A stretch of DNA of 64,000 nt from Rufibacter tibetensis (GCF_001310085.1 NZ_CP012643.1:3269501-3333500), one strand, 5' to 3'; shown: positions 41,533 to 51,057, counted from the first letter of the stretch. Made by a program: numbers and translations. Notes: generated by a model from the sequence alone, not told the origin.

Positions 41533-43494
41533 TTGAAAGACCTTTCCGTCATCATTGTCAATTACAACGTCAGCTATTTTCTGGAGCAATGCCTGCTTTC
41601 CGTTAGAAAAGCAGTGCAAGGCCTGCAGGCGGAAGTGTTTGTGGTAGACAATAACTCGGTAGACGGATCGGTGGAGATGGTGCGGCGGCGGTTCCCCGAA
41701 GTGATTCTTCTGGCCAACAAAGAAAACCTGGGTTTCTCCAAAGCCAACAACCAAGCCATCAGGCAAGCACAAGGCAAATACATTTTGCTCCTGAACCCAG
41801 ACACGGTAGTAGAGGAAGACACCTTCCGGAAGTGCATCCGGTTTATGGAGGAGAACCCAGAGGCGGGTGCTTTGGGCGTGAAGATGATGGACGGCGCCGG
41901 CAAGTTTCTACCAGAGTCCAAGCGTGGGCTTCCTACACCGTGGGTGGCATTTTCGAAGGTGTTTGGGTTAGCCGCCCTGTTCCCAACTTCTTCCCTGTTC
42001 AACCGCTACCATCTAGGTCACCTTCCAGCAGATGAAGTGCACATAGTAGATATTTTAGCCGGAGCATTTATGTTCATACGGGCCGAGGCACTGCAGAAAG
42101 TGGGTTTGCTGGACGAGGACTTCTTTATGTACGGCGAAGACATAGACCTTTCTTACCGCATCAAAGAAGGCGGGTACGAGGTGTTTTACTTTCCAGAAAC
42201 CCGAATCATCCATTACAAAGGCGAAAGCACCCGCAAGACCAGCGTGAACTACGTGTTCATGTTTTACCGGGCTATGATGGTCTTCGCGGAGAAGCATTTC
42301 AGCGGCAGCCAGGCCCGGGTGTACTCTTTTTTAATTAGGCTGGCCATCTACCTGCGGGCTGCCATTGCTCTTGTATTCAGAGCTGTACAGCAACTTTTAC
42401 CTATCGCTCTGGACGGGTTATGCCTGGCTATTGGAGTAATCATTGGCGAGAAGGTAGTGCCAGATCCGCTTTCCTTGGACCCATCGCCCATGTGGGCAAC
42501 ATACTTTGGGGTTTGGCTAGGTACGGCGTTCTTCAGCGGGGCTTATGACAAACCCACCCGCTTGTACCGGCTGGTACGCGGCATGTTATGGGGAAGCATC
42601 CTGCTTATGGCGTTCTCCAGCATTGTGGCCATTGTGGGCGAAACAAACAAAAAACATTTATTCGTGGCAGTTGTGCTGGGCTTGGTGGGAATGACCATCT
42701 GGCGTTTGCTCTGGCACTTCCAGGAATACGGCCATTGGCGGTTTGGAGAACCCAAAGCCAAACGCATAGCCGTGGTGGGCAGCGGGAAAGAAGTGAAACG
42801 CGCATCCCATCTTCTTCGGCAGGCCGGGGCGCAGGAACCCGTCGCACACCTGGAACCGCAGCACACCACCTCAGACTTGCAGCAGATTAGGGAGGTCATC
42901 GATATTTTCAAGATAAACGAACTCATCTTCTGCGGGAAAGACCTGGCCGTTTCTCAGATCATAGAATGGATGGTGCAGATCCATGACAGCGCCCTCGAAT
43001 TCAAGATACTTCCCGAAAACAGCACCTATATTATTGGGTCTTCGTCTAAAAACGCCCGCGGTGATTATTACGCCTTGCACATTGAGGTGAACCTGCTGAA
43101 CCCGTATCATCGCCGGAACAAAGTGGTGTTGAATTCACTGGTGAGTGCGCTTCTGCTTATCTTGTCTCCGTTCCTGGTTTGGCGCATCAAAGAAAAGCGG
43201 CAGTTTTTTAAAAATTGCCTCGGAAACCTGATCGGGTTGTACCAGTGGGTGGGGCTGAAAGCCACGGCCACGCCAGACACGCGTCCGGCTATTCTGTCGC
43301 CGGTAGACAAAGTTTCCCGTTCCAGAATCAGTCCGGCGGCGGCCCGGCAGATGGAAGTGGTGTACGCCAAAGAATACACGCCCTACGCAGATTTGCAGAT
43401 CATTGCCCGTAACCTTTCTAACCTAGGCAGACCCGCGAAACCGGTAAAACCCTTTGTGCCTGAAGCAGTACAAGTAAAAAGGCACGCCTTGTAG
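41533..43494 (+). CDS. Glycosyltransferase family 2 fused to a polyprenyl-phosphotransferase-like sensor region
   Basis: A 653-residue protein. It starts at a TTG (41533; MKDLSVIIVNYNV) because no in-frame ATG lies upstream. Residues 1-265 are a WbbL-type GT2 rhamnosyl/glycosyl transferase: SVIIVNYNVSYFLEQCLLSV, VVDNNSVDGSVEMV, LLLNPDTVVEEDTF, FMYGEDIDLSYRIK, and IIHYKGESTRK. From about 275 come four to five membrane helices and then a Rossmann-like part (KRIAVVGSGKEVKRASHLLRQ, INELIFCGKDLAVSQIIEWM), resembling the CoA-binding-like N-terminal half of WcaJ-type sugar-phosphate transferases. The final catalytic transferase domain of that family is absent. It may add a sugar to a lipid-linked precursor; the fusion is unusual. 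Confidence 0.8.
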   Translation: MKDLSVIIVNYNVSYFLEQCLLSVRKAVQGLQAEVFVVDNNSVDGSVEMVRRRFPEVILLANKENLGFSKANNQAIRQAQGKYILLLNPDTVVEEDTFRKCIRFMEENPEAGALGVKMMDGAGKFLPESKRGLPTPWVAFSKVFGLAALFPTSSLFNRYHLGHLPADEVHIVDILAGAFMFIRAEALQKVGLLDEDFFMYGEDIDLSYRIKEGGYEVFYFPETRIIHYKGESTRKTSVNYVFMFYRAMMVFAEKHFSGSQARVYSFLIRLAIYLRAAIALVFRAVQQLLPIALDGLCLAIGVIIGEKVVPDPLSLDPSPMWATYFGVWLGTAFFSGAYDKPTRLYRLVRGMLWGSILLMAFSSIVAIVGETNKKHLFVAVVLGLVGMTIWRLLWHFQEYGHWRFGEPKAKRIAVVGSGKEVKRASHLLRQAGAQEPVAHLEPQHTTSDLQQIREVIDIFKINELIFCGKDLAVSQIIEWMVQIHDSALEFKILPENSTYIIGSSSKNARGDYYALHIEVNLLNPYHRRNKVVLNSLVSALLLILSPFLVWRIKEKRQFFKNCLGNLIGLYQWVGLKATATPDTRPAILSPVDKVSRSRISPAAARQMEVVYAKEYTPYADLQIIARNLSNLGRPAKPVKPFVPEAVQVKRHAL

Positions 43495-43669
43495 TATATA
43501 CTTGGGCTTTTGCGCCCGCGTTAAAGGAGAGTGTAATTGCCGTTTCTGTCACGATTTTTATAGTTATATGGCGTAAATAGATGAAGTATTAATTAAATAT
43601 GCTCAGATACGCTATAAAAACAGCAAAAGGTCCTATTTTTGAGCCCATACCTTTAAGTCTTCTTAAGAG

Positions 43670-44878
43670 ATGATCACTACCGAACAAAAAACACTTTCAG
43701 ACCGCATCACCTCCCTTGCCGAATCACAAACCATCGCCATGGCGAAAAAGGCGCGTGAGTTGGCAGCCAAAGGAGTGGACGTGATAAACCTTTCCTTCGG
43801 GGAACCAGATTTCCAGACGCCGCAGTACATCAAAGATGCCGCTAAAAAGGCAATTGATGACGGCTATACTTTTTATACTCCGGTTGCCGGTTACCCAGAT
43901 CTGCGCAAGGCGATTGTAGAGAAACTTCGCCGCGACAACGGCCTGGAGTATGGTCCTGAGAACATTGTGGTTTCTACCGGAGCCAAGCAATCCATTGCCA
44001 ATGCGGTAATGTGCCTGGTGAACCCTGGCGATGAGGTCATCATCATCTCCCCGTATTGGGTGAGCTACGAAGAGGTAGTTAAACTGGCCGAGGGAATTCC
44101 GGTGCCGGTGAAAGGTCCTCTGGAGAACGACTTCAAAATTACGGCGCAGCAGTTAGAAGAGGCGATTACGTCCAACACTAAACTGGTGATGTATTCTTCG
44201 CCCTGCAACCCAACGGGTTCTGTGTTCACGAAGGACGAACTCGCCGCTTTTGCCGCTATTTTGGAAAAACACCCGCAAATCCACGTCATCGCTGACGAGA
44301 TTTACGAGTACATCAACTTCACAGGCGAGCATTACAGCTTGGCCCGTTTTGAGTCCATCAAAGACCGTGTGATTACGGTGAACGGTTTCTCTAAAGGCTA
44401 TGCCATGACTGGCTGGCGCGTGGGCTACATTGCGGCCCACAAAGACATCGCCGATGCCTGCGACAAAATGCAGAGCCAGATCACCAGCGGTACCTGCTCC
44501 ATTGCCCAGAAAGCTGCTCAAGCTGCTTTGGAAGGCGGAAGAGAATCAGCTGAGGAAATGAGCGCTTCTTACCTGCGTCGCCGCGATTTAGTGTTGGGTT
44601 TGATGAATGACATACCAGGCATCAAAACCTACGTGCCACAGGGTGCTTTCTATATCTTCCCAGATGTGAGCGCTTTCTTCGGGAAGTCTGCTGGTGACAT
44701 CAAAATCGAAAACTCAAACGACTTAGCCATGTACCTGCTGAATGACGCTCACGTGTCATTGGTAGAAGGTGGAGCCTTTGGTGCACCGCAGTGTATCCGG
44801 TTCTCCTTCGCTGCGTCTGATGCCAAATTGATTGAGGCGTTGGAGCGTATTAAGGCTAGTTTGGCGAAACTGAGCTAA
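43670..44878 (+). CDS. Aspartate aminotransferase (class I, type Ib)
   Basis: A 402-residue PLP enzyme. The pyridoxal lysine is K242 in NGFSKGYAMTGWRVGY. Other landmarks are INLSFGEPDFQTP at the N-terminus, GYPDLRKAIVEKL, the SPCNPTG motif (177-183), VIADEIYEYI (Asp209 region) and the C-terminal CIRFSFAASD, which binds the carboxylate. It matches AspAT type Ib, which exchanges the amino group between aspartate and 2-oxoglutarate, and in some members acts on prephenate. It is a single gene with a long terminator downstream. Confidence 0.9.
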   Translation: MITTEQKTLSDRITSLAESQTIAMAKKARELAAKGVDVINLSFGEPDFQTPQYIKDAAKKAIDDGYTFYTPVAGYPDLRKAIVEKLRRDNGLEYGPENIVVSTGAKQSIANAVMCLVNPGDEVIIISPYWVSYEEVVKLAEGIPVPVKGPLENDFKITAQQLEEAITSNTKLVMYSSPCNPTGSVFTKDELAAFAAILEKHPQIHVIADEIYEYINFTGEHYSLARFESIKDRVITVNGFSKGYAMTGWRVGYIAAHKDIADACDKMQSQITSGTCSIAQKAAQAALEGGRESAEEMSASYLRRRDLVLGLMNDIPGIKTYVPQGAFYIFPDVSAFFGKSAGDIKIENSNDLAMYLLNDAHVSLVEGGAFGAPQCIRFSFAASDAKLIEALERIKASLAKLS

Positions 44879-44914
44879 AACTGAGTATCACATTTTCTTA
44901 GTACTTTTGCCTTC

Positions 44915-44962
44915 CATTGGATAACGCGCCTGCAAGATAGGTGCGTTATCCAATGTTTTGTT
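44915..44962 (+). terminator. Terminator after the aminotransferase gene
   Basis: CATTGGATAACGC (44915-44927) pairs with GCGTTATCCAATG (44943-44955) over 13 bp; the tail TTTTGTTTG follows. Confidence 0.85.
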
Positions 44963-44983
44963 TGTAACCTATACATCTTCTGA

Positions 44984-46015
44984 ATGTCTATTCAGCACAC
45001 GGTTTCTGCCCTTTTTGACCGCTTCAGCCAACTGCGGGTTCTGGTTGTAGGCGATGTGATGATTGACTCCTATCTCTGGGGAAAATCATCACGCCTTTCG
45101 CCGGAGGCACCTGTGCCCATTGTGAACCGAACTAAAATTGAGCAGCGCCTAGGCGGTGCCGCCAACGTGGCCCTGAACATCCAGAGTTTGGGCGCTACCC
45201 CATTGCTGTGTTCCGTAGTAGGCGACGACGCAGACGGGGCCACTTTGCTTAGGCTGTTACAGGAGCAGGGCCAAACCCAGGAAGGCATTGTCTTGAGCCC
45301 AGACCGTCCTACCACAGTAAAGCAACGCATCATCTCCGGCGGACAGCAACTACTCAGGATAGATTCAGAAGTAGAAACGGATCTAAACGCGGTAGAACGA
45401 CAAGCCTTAATCCAGAAATTTCAGGACCTGCTGCCAGAGGCGCATGTGGTGATCTTTGAAGATTATGACAAAGGCGTTTTAAGTACCGAGGTAATCCAAG
45501 AGCTTCTAACCTTGTCTGCCCAGGCCGGAGTACCTACCGTGGTGGACCCTAAGAAAAAGAACTTCCTGTCTTACAAAGGAAGCACCCTGTTCAAACCCAA
45601 CCTGAAAGAACTTAAAGAAGGCCTGAAAGTTGATTTTGCAGATGCAAACTTAGCTGCTTTTGAACAGGCGGTAAACACCTTGCAGGAGCAGATGGCTTTG
45701 GAGAACGTGCTGGTGACGCTTTCAGAGAGAGGGGTGTTCTGCCAGTCGTCGGCCAAAGAGAAGATTTATTTAGATGCCCACATCCGGACCATTTCTGATG
45801 TTTCAGGCGCTGGAGATACCGTTGTGAGCATTGCAGCTCTAAGCTTGGCGGCCGGGTTGCCCTTGGCTGCCCTGGCGGAATTAGCGAATCTAGGCGGGGG
45901 ATTGGTCTGCGAACACGTAGGCGTAGTTCCCATCAACAAAGAACAACTGCGGCAAGAAGCACAGGCATCAAAAGTCTTGCAGAAAGAACTGGTTTCCTTT
46001 GCCATGAAAGCGTAG
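44984..46015 (+). CDS. RfaE1-type heptose-7-phosphate kinase (HldE kinase domain)
   Basis: A 343-residue PfkB-family kinase matching the N-terminal kinase domain of HldE. Landmarks are VLVVGDVMIDSYLWGKSSRLSPEAPVPIV at the N-terminus, QRLGGAANVALNIQSLGA, TTVKQRIISGGQQLLRIDSE, FEDYDKGVLS, VVDPKKKNF, and ISDVSGAGDTVVSIAAL with the catalytic Asp and the GAGD anion hole. The enzyme phosphorylates D-glycero-beta-D-manno-heptose 7-phosphate for ADP-heptose synthesis, and hence LPS core. The nucleotidyltransferase half is not fused and must be elsewhere. Other PfkB sugar kinases are the alternative. Confidence 0.85.
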   Translation: MSIQHTVSALFDRFSQLRVLVVGDVMIDSYLWGKSSRLSPEAPVPIVNRTKIEQRLGGAANVALNIQSLGATPLLCSVVGDDADGATLLRLLQEQGQTQEGIVLSPDRPTTVKQRIISGGQQLLRIDSEVETDLNAVERQALIQKFQDLLPEAHVVIFEDYDKGVLSTEVIQELLTLSAQAGVPTVVDPKKKNFLSYKGSTLFKPNLKELKEGLKVDFADANLAAFEQAVNTLQEQMALENVLVTLSERGVFCQSSAKEKIYLDAHIRTISDVSGAGDTVVSIAALSLAAGLPLAALAELANLGGGLVCEHVGVVPINKEQLRQEAQASKVLQKELVSFAMKA

Positions 46016-46022
46016 GCTTCTG

Positions 46023-46054
46023 TTTAGCGCCGATTTTAAAAAGCAGGCTCTAAA
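46023..46054. repeat. Copy of the 3'-end palindromic element (degraded)
   Basis: TTTAGCGCCGATTTTAAAAA then GCAGGCTCTAAA, 8 bases after the stop of the kinase gene. Confidence 0.6.
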
Positions 46055-46088
46055 GCAGCTCTTTCTCGATTCTTATTTAAAGCTATAA

Positions 46089-46126
46089 AAAATGGCTTCC
46101 TGCATACGTATGCAGGAGGCCGTTTT
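46089..46126. terminator. Hairpin between the convergent kinase and hemE genes
   Basis: AAAATGGCTTCCTGCATA (46089-46106) pairs with 46109-46126 over 18 positions with two G-U wobbles and a two-base loop. Confidence 0.85.
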
Positions 46127-46156
46127 AGTTTACTTTTCTGAAAAGAGGCTCGAAAA
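46123..46156. repeat. Copy of the 3'-end palindromic element (degraded)
   Basis: TTTTAGTTTACTTTTCTGAA then AAGAGGCTCGAAAA, ending two bases beyond the hemE stop. Confidence 0.5.
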
Positions 46157-46158
46157 CC

Positions 46159-47190
46159 CTATCGGTGGCTATACTCTTTCACCGTCTGGATAAAGCATTT
46201 TACTTTCTCCGGGTCAGTGTCTGGGTACACGCCGTGGCCTAGGTTGGCAATGTGACGGTTCGGGCCGAAGGCTTCCAGCATCTTGATGGTTTCACGTTTC
46301 ACACCGTTGAAGTCGTTGTACAGGGCGCAAGGATCCAGGTTGCCTTGCAGGGTTTTGTCAGGACCTACGGCCGCGCGGGCATCTTTCACGTCCATGTTCC
46401 AGTCCAAGCCAATGACTTGGCAATCTAACTTAGAAAACTCCGCGAGGGAGAAGAAAGCTCCTTTGGCGAAAACAGTTACCGGAATACCTTGAATAGCCTG
46501 GCAAATCTCCGCGATGTAGCGGTAAGAGAATTCTCTGTAATGCGCAGGAGGCAAAATACCCGCCCAGGAATCAAAGATCTGGATCAGGTCGGCTCCGGCT
46601 TCTACTTGGGCCTTTAAATAGGCGATAGTGGTATCGGTGATTTTGCGGAGGAGTTGGTGCGAAAGCTCAGGGGCTTCATACAGCATCTTCCGGGCTTTGG
46701 AGAACGTTTTGGAGCCGCTGCCTTCCACCATGTAGGCAAAGATAGTCCAGGGCGCACCCGCAAACCCAATGAGCGGCACGCGACCGTTCAGTTCCCGCTT
46801 GGTGACTTTGATGGCTTCCAGCACGTAGTTCAGGTGCTCGTATGGGTCTGCCACACGCACGTCTTCTACGTCGGCGGCAGTTTTAATGGTGTTGGGGAAC
46901 AGAGGTCCGCGCTTCTCTATCATTTCATAGGTGCAACCCATGGCTTCTGGTACCACTAGGATATCAGAGAAGATGATGGCGGCATCCACGTCCAGCAAAT
47001 CAACTGGTTGAATGGTCACCTCAGCAGCCAGTTCAGGGGTTTCTACCAGTTCTTTAAAGCCTGAAAGGCGTTCGCGCACGGCGCGGTATTCAGGTAAAAT
47101 ACGTCCTGCCTGACGCATGAGCCATACAGGAGTCCGTTCAGTTGGCTGGCCCATGGCAGCCCGAAGCAGCAAGTCGTTCTTTAATTGCAT
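46159..47190 (-). CDS. hemE: Uroporphyrinogen decarboxylase
   Basis: A 343-residue enzyme from the ATG at 47190 ([20 protein letters not shown]). An ATG 117 bases upstream gives an N-terminal tail with no family character and is rejected. Family hallmarks: [20 protein letters not shown] (the Arg pair binding the substrate), [59 protein letters not shown] and the final [14 protein letters not shown] (His). It removes the four acetate carboxyls from uroporphyrinogen III in haem synthesis. It is convergent with the kinase gene and ends in two stacked hairpins. Confidence 0.96.
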   Translation of the reverse strand: MQLKNDLLLRAAMGQPTERTPVWLMRQAGRILPEYRAVRERLSGFKELVETPELAAEVTIQPVDLLDVDAAIIFSDILVVPEAMGCTYEMIEKRGPLFPNTIKTAADVEDVRVADPYEHLNYVLEAIKVTKRELNGRVPLIGFAGAPWTIFAYMVEGSGSKTFSKARKMLYEAPELSHQLLRKITDTTIAYLKAQVEAGADLIQIFDSWAGILPPAHYREFSYRYIAEICQAIQGIPVTVFAKGAFFSLAEFSKLDCQVIGLDWNMDVKDARAAVGPDKTLQGNLDPCALYNDFNGVKRETIKMLEAFGPNRHIANLGHGVYPDTDPEKVKCFIQTVKEYSHR

Positions 47191-47287
47191 GCCGCAAAGA
47201 TAAAGCAAAAAAATATGAGTCCTGGGTTCTGAGTTCAGAGTTCTGAACTGGAATTTATGGGGAGCAGAGAAGATAAGCCCGAAATGA

Positions 47288-47319
47288 TTTCGGGTTCGTT
47301 TTTGCAAATCGGCTTCAAA
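47288..47319. repeat. Copy of the 3'-end palindromic element (degraded)
   Basis: Read on the minus strand, TTTGAAGCCGATTTGCAAAA then ACGAACCCGAAA, 17 bases beyond the stop of the MarC-like gene. Confidence 0.55.
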
Positions 47320-47336
47320 GCGAGTGAACGGCTTAT

Positions 47337-47969
47337 TTATACAGGCTTGAACAAGGCCAGCAAAGCTGTCACAATGAAGCTTACCCCTAGTGACAATACA
47401 ATGAAGCCCATGATTTTGGTGAGGGCGGCTAAGCCGGCTTTGCCCAGGAAAATCATCAGACGAGGCGAGAAAAGCAGGATGATGTAACTCACTATTCCCA
47501 GCAGGATGATGCCCAGGATGGTGAGGCCCATGTCTACATAGGTAAGCGTTTTGGTAAAAAGGCTGATAACAACAGCAATGGACCCAGGGCCAGATAGCAA
47601 GGGCATGGCCAGTGGCGTGAACGAGATATCTTCTTTCTCCACCCCTTCGGCCACTACGTCTTTGGATATTTTCTTGCCGTCATCAGATTTAGAATTGAGC
47701 AGGTCCAGGCCGGCGCGCATGATCATAATGCCGCCCGCAATACGTAGATCATGGATTCGGAGGCCGAAAAAGTCCAGCACCGCCTGCCCGGCCAGAAAGA
47801 ACACGGTTAAAATCAAAATCATGTACAGACAAGCTTTAAAGGCTTGTTCGTTGCGGCGCGTGGGCGTGTCATCATGGGTGAGCGTCAGGAACACCGGCAT
47901 GGCGCTAAACGGATTCACCACTGAGAATAAAGCGGAGAAAGTAGCGAGTAAGATTTCCATTGGCTTCAA
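47337..47969 (-). CDS. MarC-family integral membrane protein
   Basis: A 210-residue protein with six hydrophobic segments. Family marks are [23 protein letters not shown] at the N-terminus, [20 protein letters not shown] and [21 protein letters not shown] (the LLSGPGS motif) in the middle. The MarC/UPF0056 family is of unknown biochemical function despite its name from multiple antibiotic resistance. It is an inner-membrane protein transcribed as a single gene on the minus strand, downstream in orientation from the receiver-like gene at 48039. Confidence 0.88.
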   Translation of the reverse strand: MKPMEILLATFSALFSVVNPFSAMPVFLTLTHDDTPTRRNEQAFKACLYMILILTVFFLAGQAVLDFFGLRIHDLRIAGGIMIMRAGLDLLNSKSDDGKKISKDVVAEGVEKEDISFTPLAMPLLSGPGSIAVVISLFTKTLTYVDMGLTILGIILLGIVSYIILLFSPRLMIFLGKAGLAALTKIMGFIVLSLGVSFIVTALLALFKPV

Positions 47970-48030
47970 TAATACAGAAAATCAATAATATACCCGCACG
48001 GGTGCTTTGGGGGAGAGAGCACCGAAAGCT

Positions 48031-48063
48031 TTTAAGCTTTATTTTAAAAGACGGCTCCAAAAA
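48031..48063. repeat. Copy of the 3'-end palindromic element (degraded), overlapping a stop codon
   Basis: TTTAAGCTTTATTTTAAAAG then ACGGCTCCAAAAA. It contains the stop codon of the minus-strand gene at 48039. Confidence 0.45.
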
Positions 48064-48506
48064 CCAGAGGGGGCAGGTTTTGGCTGGCGTGAATAGGTGC
48101 GTTTTAGTTGCACCAGTTGTAAGCGCTGGATGGCTTTGATCAGGTACTGGTAGGCTTGGGCATCGCGGGCCAATACACCGCTCACACCCGGTTTCCAGAG
48201 GCTCAGGATTTCTTCTCCTTCAGAGGCAGGGGTAAGGATAAAAATATGGGTGCGCTCCAGTTGGGAAATCAACCCTTTGAGGACTCTAATATCGGGATTG
48301 TACCCCAGGCTGGCCTTACCTCCCAAGATGATGATCTCCCTGGTGGAGTTGCGGGCAGACCCAAATTTGCTTGCAAATACCTCATAGCTCACGGCTTGGA
48401 CCTCAACCCGTTGGGTATATAAATTTTGCTTATCTAAAGCCTGAACTAATGATGCAGCCAGTGTTTGGTCGTCTTCCAACAGCAGCAGCCGATAGGATGT
48501 ATTCAT
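48039..48506 (-). CDS. Degenerate CheY-like receiver protein
   Basis: A 155-residue single-domain protein. The acidic patch at the start is intact (LLLLEDDQTLAASLVQAL, Glu9-Asp10-Asp11), and the later FILTPAS carries the conserved Thr. The strand where the phosphoacceptor Asp should lie (REIIILGGKAS) has Gly instead, and the Lys position near VLARDAQAY is also lost. It therefore looks like a pseudo-receiver that cannot be phosphorylated at the usual site but keeps the fold. No histidine kinase or output domain is adjacent. The C-terminal tail is basic. A protein-binding regulatory role is inference. Confidence 0.65.
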   Translation of the reverse strand: MNTSYRLLLLEDDQTLAASLVQALDKQNLYTQRVEVQAVSYEVFASKFGSARNSTREIIILGGKASLGYNPDIRVLKGLISQLERTHIFILTPASEGEEILSLWKPGVSGVLARDAQAYQYLIKAIQRLQLVQLKRTYSRQPKPAPSGFWSRLLK

Positions 48507-48809
48507 AGGTAAGTAAATATAAAAGAATCTGAATTCTCTGTATAGTGTCGCTTAAATAATGTTGTAAAATGTAAATTAGTTCTTTTTATTATTACAAACT
48601 AAAATCTATTTTGAACGTCAACAGCTGAAATTTGCTTTAATTAAGTCCATGTTGAAGGAGAGGAACGTTCCTGAATAAGAGAAAAATAGTCTTATCCTTC
48701 CTGAAAAAAGCTTGGAGCTTACCCGCATAAACGTGAGATTTGGGGTCTATGCAGAGGTTAGGAAAACGGGCCTTTCCATAGAATCAAAAGATGATTTACT
48801 TTCCACAAC
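48507..48809. other. Divergent intergenic region before purK
   Basis: About 300 bases, AT-rich in the first third, with no gene. A 12-bp palindrome AGGAACGTTCCT starts near 48661; it is short and has no assigned function. No known purine riboswitch or PurR site was recognised. Confidence 0.4.
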
Positions 48810-49937
48810 ATGAATGCAATTAAATTAGGCATATTGGGTGGCGGACAGCTTGGTCGCATGTTGCTGCAGGCAGGCCTTGATTTCAATCTCTACACACTGG
48901 TCCTGGACCCCGATGAACATGCTCCGTGCCGTCACCTCTGCGAAGAGTTTGTGCATGGTGACTTTAAAGACTATGACACCGTTTACGCCTTCGGGAAACG
49001 GTGTACGCACGTGACCATAGAAATTGAGCACGTAAACGTAGATGCCCTTTTTGCGCTAGAGAAAGATGGAATTCAGGTGTACCCAAAGCCCGCTTCTCTC
49101 CAGACTATCCAGGACAAAGGCCTGCAAAAGGAGTTTTTTCAAAAGAATAACATTCCTACTTCAGATTTCAGGTTGCTGCAAGATGCTGCCGAGTTGGAGG
49201 CGAACGTAGATTTTCTGCCTGCCTTCCAGAAACTTCGCCGCGGCGGGTATGATGGCAACGGCGTAACCCGACTTTCTTCTGCGAATGATTTCCATAAAGC
49301 ATTTCAAGCGCCTACGGTATTGGAAAAGTTGGTGGAGTTTGAGACTGAGATATCGGTTATCTGTGCCAGAAACGTGCAGGGTGAGGTGAAAGCGTTCCCG
49401 GTGGTGGAGCAAGTCATGCACCCAGAACACAACCTGGTAGATTACCTGTTGGCACCAGCTCAGATTGCCTACAAACTGCAACGCATGGCCATTGAAATTG
49501 CTACCCATGTAACCACTGGTCTGGACATTGTGGGGTTGTTGGCGGTAGAGATGTTTGTCACCCGTGACGGACAGATTTTGGTAAATGAGGTAGCGCCACG
49601 TCCGCATAACAGTGGCCATCATACCATGAAAGCAAACGCTACTTCTCAATTTGAGCAGCATTTACGTGCTATCCTGGGCTTGCCTTTAGGCGATGCCGAG
49701 CCGCATTGCCCAGCCGTGCTGGTAAACCTTCTGGGGGAGGCAGGCCATTCTGGTGAGGCGGTGTATGAAGGTTTGGAGACTACGCTTCAGGAGCCCGGCG
49801 TGCACATCCATTTGTACGGAAAGAAGTTTACGCGTCCTTTTCGGAAAATGGGCCATTTAACCGTACTGGCTCCTACCATTGAAGAAGTAAAACAAAAAGC
49901 AGATACCATCAAAAACCGCTTAAAAATCATTGCATGA
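48810..49937 (+). CDS. purK: 5-(carboxyamino)imidazole ribonucleotide synthase (PurK)
   Basis: A 375-residue ATP-grasp enzyme. The N-terminal [20 protein letters not shown] is the family opening, followed by [28 protein letters not shown] (the ATP-binding loop), [15 protein letters not shown] and [30 protein letters not shown], the metal/substrate block. It converts AIR, bicarbonate and ATP to N5-CAIR in purine synthesis. Its stop overlaps the start of purE (ATGA at 49934-49937), so translation is coupled with the partner enzyme. Confidence 0.96.
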   Translation: MNAIKLGILGGGQLGRMLLQAGLDFNLYTLVLDPDEHAPCRHLCEEFVHGDFKDYDTVYAFGKRCTHVTIEIEHVNVDALFALEKDGIQVYPKPASLQTIQDKGLQKEFFQKNNIPTSDFRLLQDAAELEANVDFLPAFQKLRRGGYDGNGVTRLSSANDFHKAFQAPTVLEKLVEFETEISVICARNVQGEVKAFPVVEQVMHPEHNLVDYLLAPAQIAYKLQRMAIEIATHVTTGLDIVGLLAVEMFVTRDGQILVNEVAPRPHNSGHHTMKANATSQFEQHLRAILGLPLGDAEPHCPAVLVNLLGEAGHSGEAVYEGLETTLQEPGVHIHLYGKKFTRPFRKMGHLTVLAPTIEEVKQKADTIKNRLKIIA

Positions 49938-50461
49938 GCCAATCTCCTGAGCAAAATAATGCCCTCGTAGGCATTATCATGGGCAGCCAGTCAGACCTGA
50001 AAGTGATGTCTGGTGCTGCCGATATCCTGGAACAACTGAACATTCCCTTTGAAGTAACCATCGTTTCAGCCCACCGCACGCCCCACCGCATGTTAGAATA
50101 TGCTGAAGGTGCCCGCAAGAAAGGCTTGAAAGTGATTATTGCCGGCGCAGGCGGAGCCGCCCATTTGCCTGGTATGGTGGCAGCCCTTACTACCTTGCCG
50201 GTGATTGGGGTACCGGTAAAATCCAGCAACTCCATTGATGGTTGGGATTCCATTTTGTCTATTCTACAGATGCCTTCCGGGGTGCCTGTAGCCACCGTAG
50301 CTTTAAACGGAGCTACCAACGCTGGTTTGCTCGCCGCCCAGATTCTGGGAAGCACCAACGCCGTAGTAGCCGATGCCTTGGAGAAACATCGCACCACGCA
50401 ACGCGATAAAGTGATGCGCTCGGTAGAGCAACTCCGCCGCGGAGACATTGAAATGGACTAG
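49934..50461 (+). CDS. purE: N5-carboxyaminoimidazole ribonucleotide mutase (PurE)
   Basis: A 175-residue class I Pur[21 protein letters not shown] near the start and [14 protein letters not shown] (catalytic His) are complete, as are [25 protein letters not shown] in parts and [17 protein letters not shown]. It moves the carboxyl of N5-CAIR to make CAIR, the next step after PurK. It overlaps purK by 4 bases and is followed 3 bases later by a GNAT gene, so the three form one transcript. Class I membership fits the presence of PurK. Confidence 0.96.
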   Translation: MSQSPEQNNALVGIIMGSQSDLKVMSGAADILEQLNIPFEVTIVSAHRTPHRMLEYAEGARKKGLKVIIAGAGGAAHLPGMVAALTTLPVIGVPVKSSNSIDGWDSILSILQMPSGVPVATVALNGATNAGLLAAQILGSTNAVVADALEKHRTTQRDKVMRSVEQLRRGDIEMD

Positions 50462-50463
50462 CT

Positions 50464-50997
50464 TTGCTTTCCCTACAACCCATAGTAGAAACTGCCACGC
50501 CCGAGTTCTCTCAGGCGTGGCAGTTGTATGAAGAGGCTTTCCCACCAGAAGAGCAACGTTCCTTTGCGCAACAGCAAAGTCTGTTAGCCAATGCCGCTTA
50601 TCAGTTTTTCATTATCAGGCACCAGGAAGAGTTTGCCGGATTGCTAGGTGTTTGGCAACTGCCGGAAAGTACATTTCTGGAGCATTTTGCGGTGGTAACT
50701 ACGTTGCGAGGGAAAGGAATAGGAGCAGGTGCGCTGCAGTTACTGGTTAAAGAAAAAAGGCAACCTATAGTCCTGGAAGTGGAGCCGCCTTTGACAGAGA
50801 TTGCCAAACGCCGGATCAGTTTTTATGAGCGGCTTGGTTTCCATTTAAATGATTTCGAATACCGGCAACCGCCTTATGCTGCTGCCAAACCATGGGTGAA
50901 GTTACAGCTCATGACGTACCCCGAAAAGGTAGTGACCCCAGATTTAGAAATGATTAAAGCTCAATTGTATAAGCAGGTGTATGGGCAAGCAGTTTAG
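50464..50997 (+). CDS. GNAT-family N-acetyltransferase
   Basis: A 177-residue protein opening with a TTG at 50464 (MLSLQPIVETATPEFSQAWQ), two bases after the purE stop; no in-frame ATG lies closer to the domain start. The GNAT acetyl-CoA site is FAVVTTLRGKGIGAGALQLL, and IVLEVEPPLTE with AKRRISFYERLGFHL is the C-terminal block. It transfers an acetyl group to an amine; the substrate is unknown. Its position at the end of the purK-purE transcript is suggestive but not evidence of a role in purine synthesis. The stop overlaps a palindromic element. Confidence 0.82.
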   Translation: MLSLQPIVETATPEFSQAWQLYEEAFPPEEQRSFAQQQSLLANAAYQFFIIRHQEEFAGLLGVWQLPESTFLEHFAVVTTLRGKGIGAGALQLLVKEKRQPIVLEVEPPLTEIAKRRISFYERLGFHLNDFEYRQPPYAAAKPWVKLQLMTYPEKVVTPDLEMIKAQLYKQVYGQAV

Positions 50998-51026
50998 GGG
51001 CTGTTTTTGTAAAGAAAGCTTAAAAA
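50993..51026. repeat. Copy of the 3'-end palindromic element (degraded), overlapping a stop codon
   Basis: TTTAGGGGCTGTTTTTGTAA then AGAAAGCTTAAAAA. Its TTTAG contributes the stop codon of the GNAT gene. Confidence 0.5.
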
Positions 51027-51057
51027 GCTTACAGCCTAGCTTTCAGAAATTAAAAGT

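Noticed and set aside
47191-47307. Extended N-terminus for hemE from an ATG at 47307
   Set aside because: The extra 39 residues have no uroporphyrinogen-decarboxylase similarity and derive from a short palindromic intergenic stretch; the ATG at 47190 gives the expected enzyme start.
48661-48672. AGGAACGTTCCT palindrome upstream of purK as an operator
   Set aside because: A 12-bp palindrome is expected by chance in 64 kb at a notable rate, and a similar AGGAAC/GTTCCT pair belongs to the recR terminator. No second copy supports a purine regulon.
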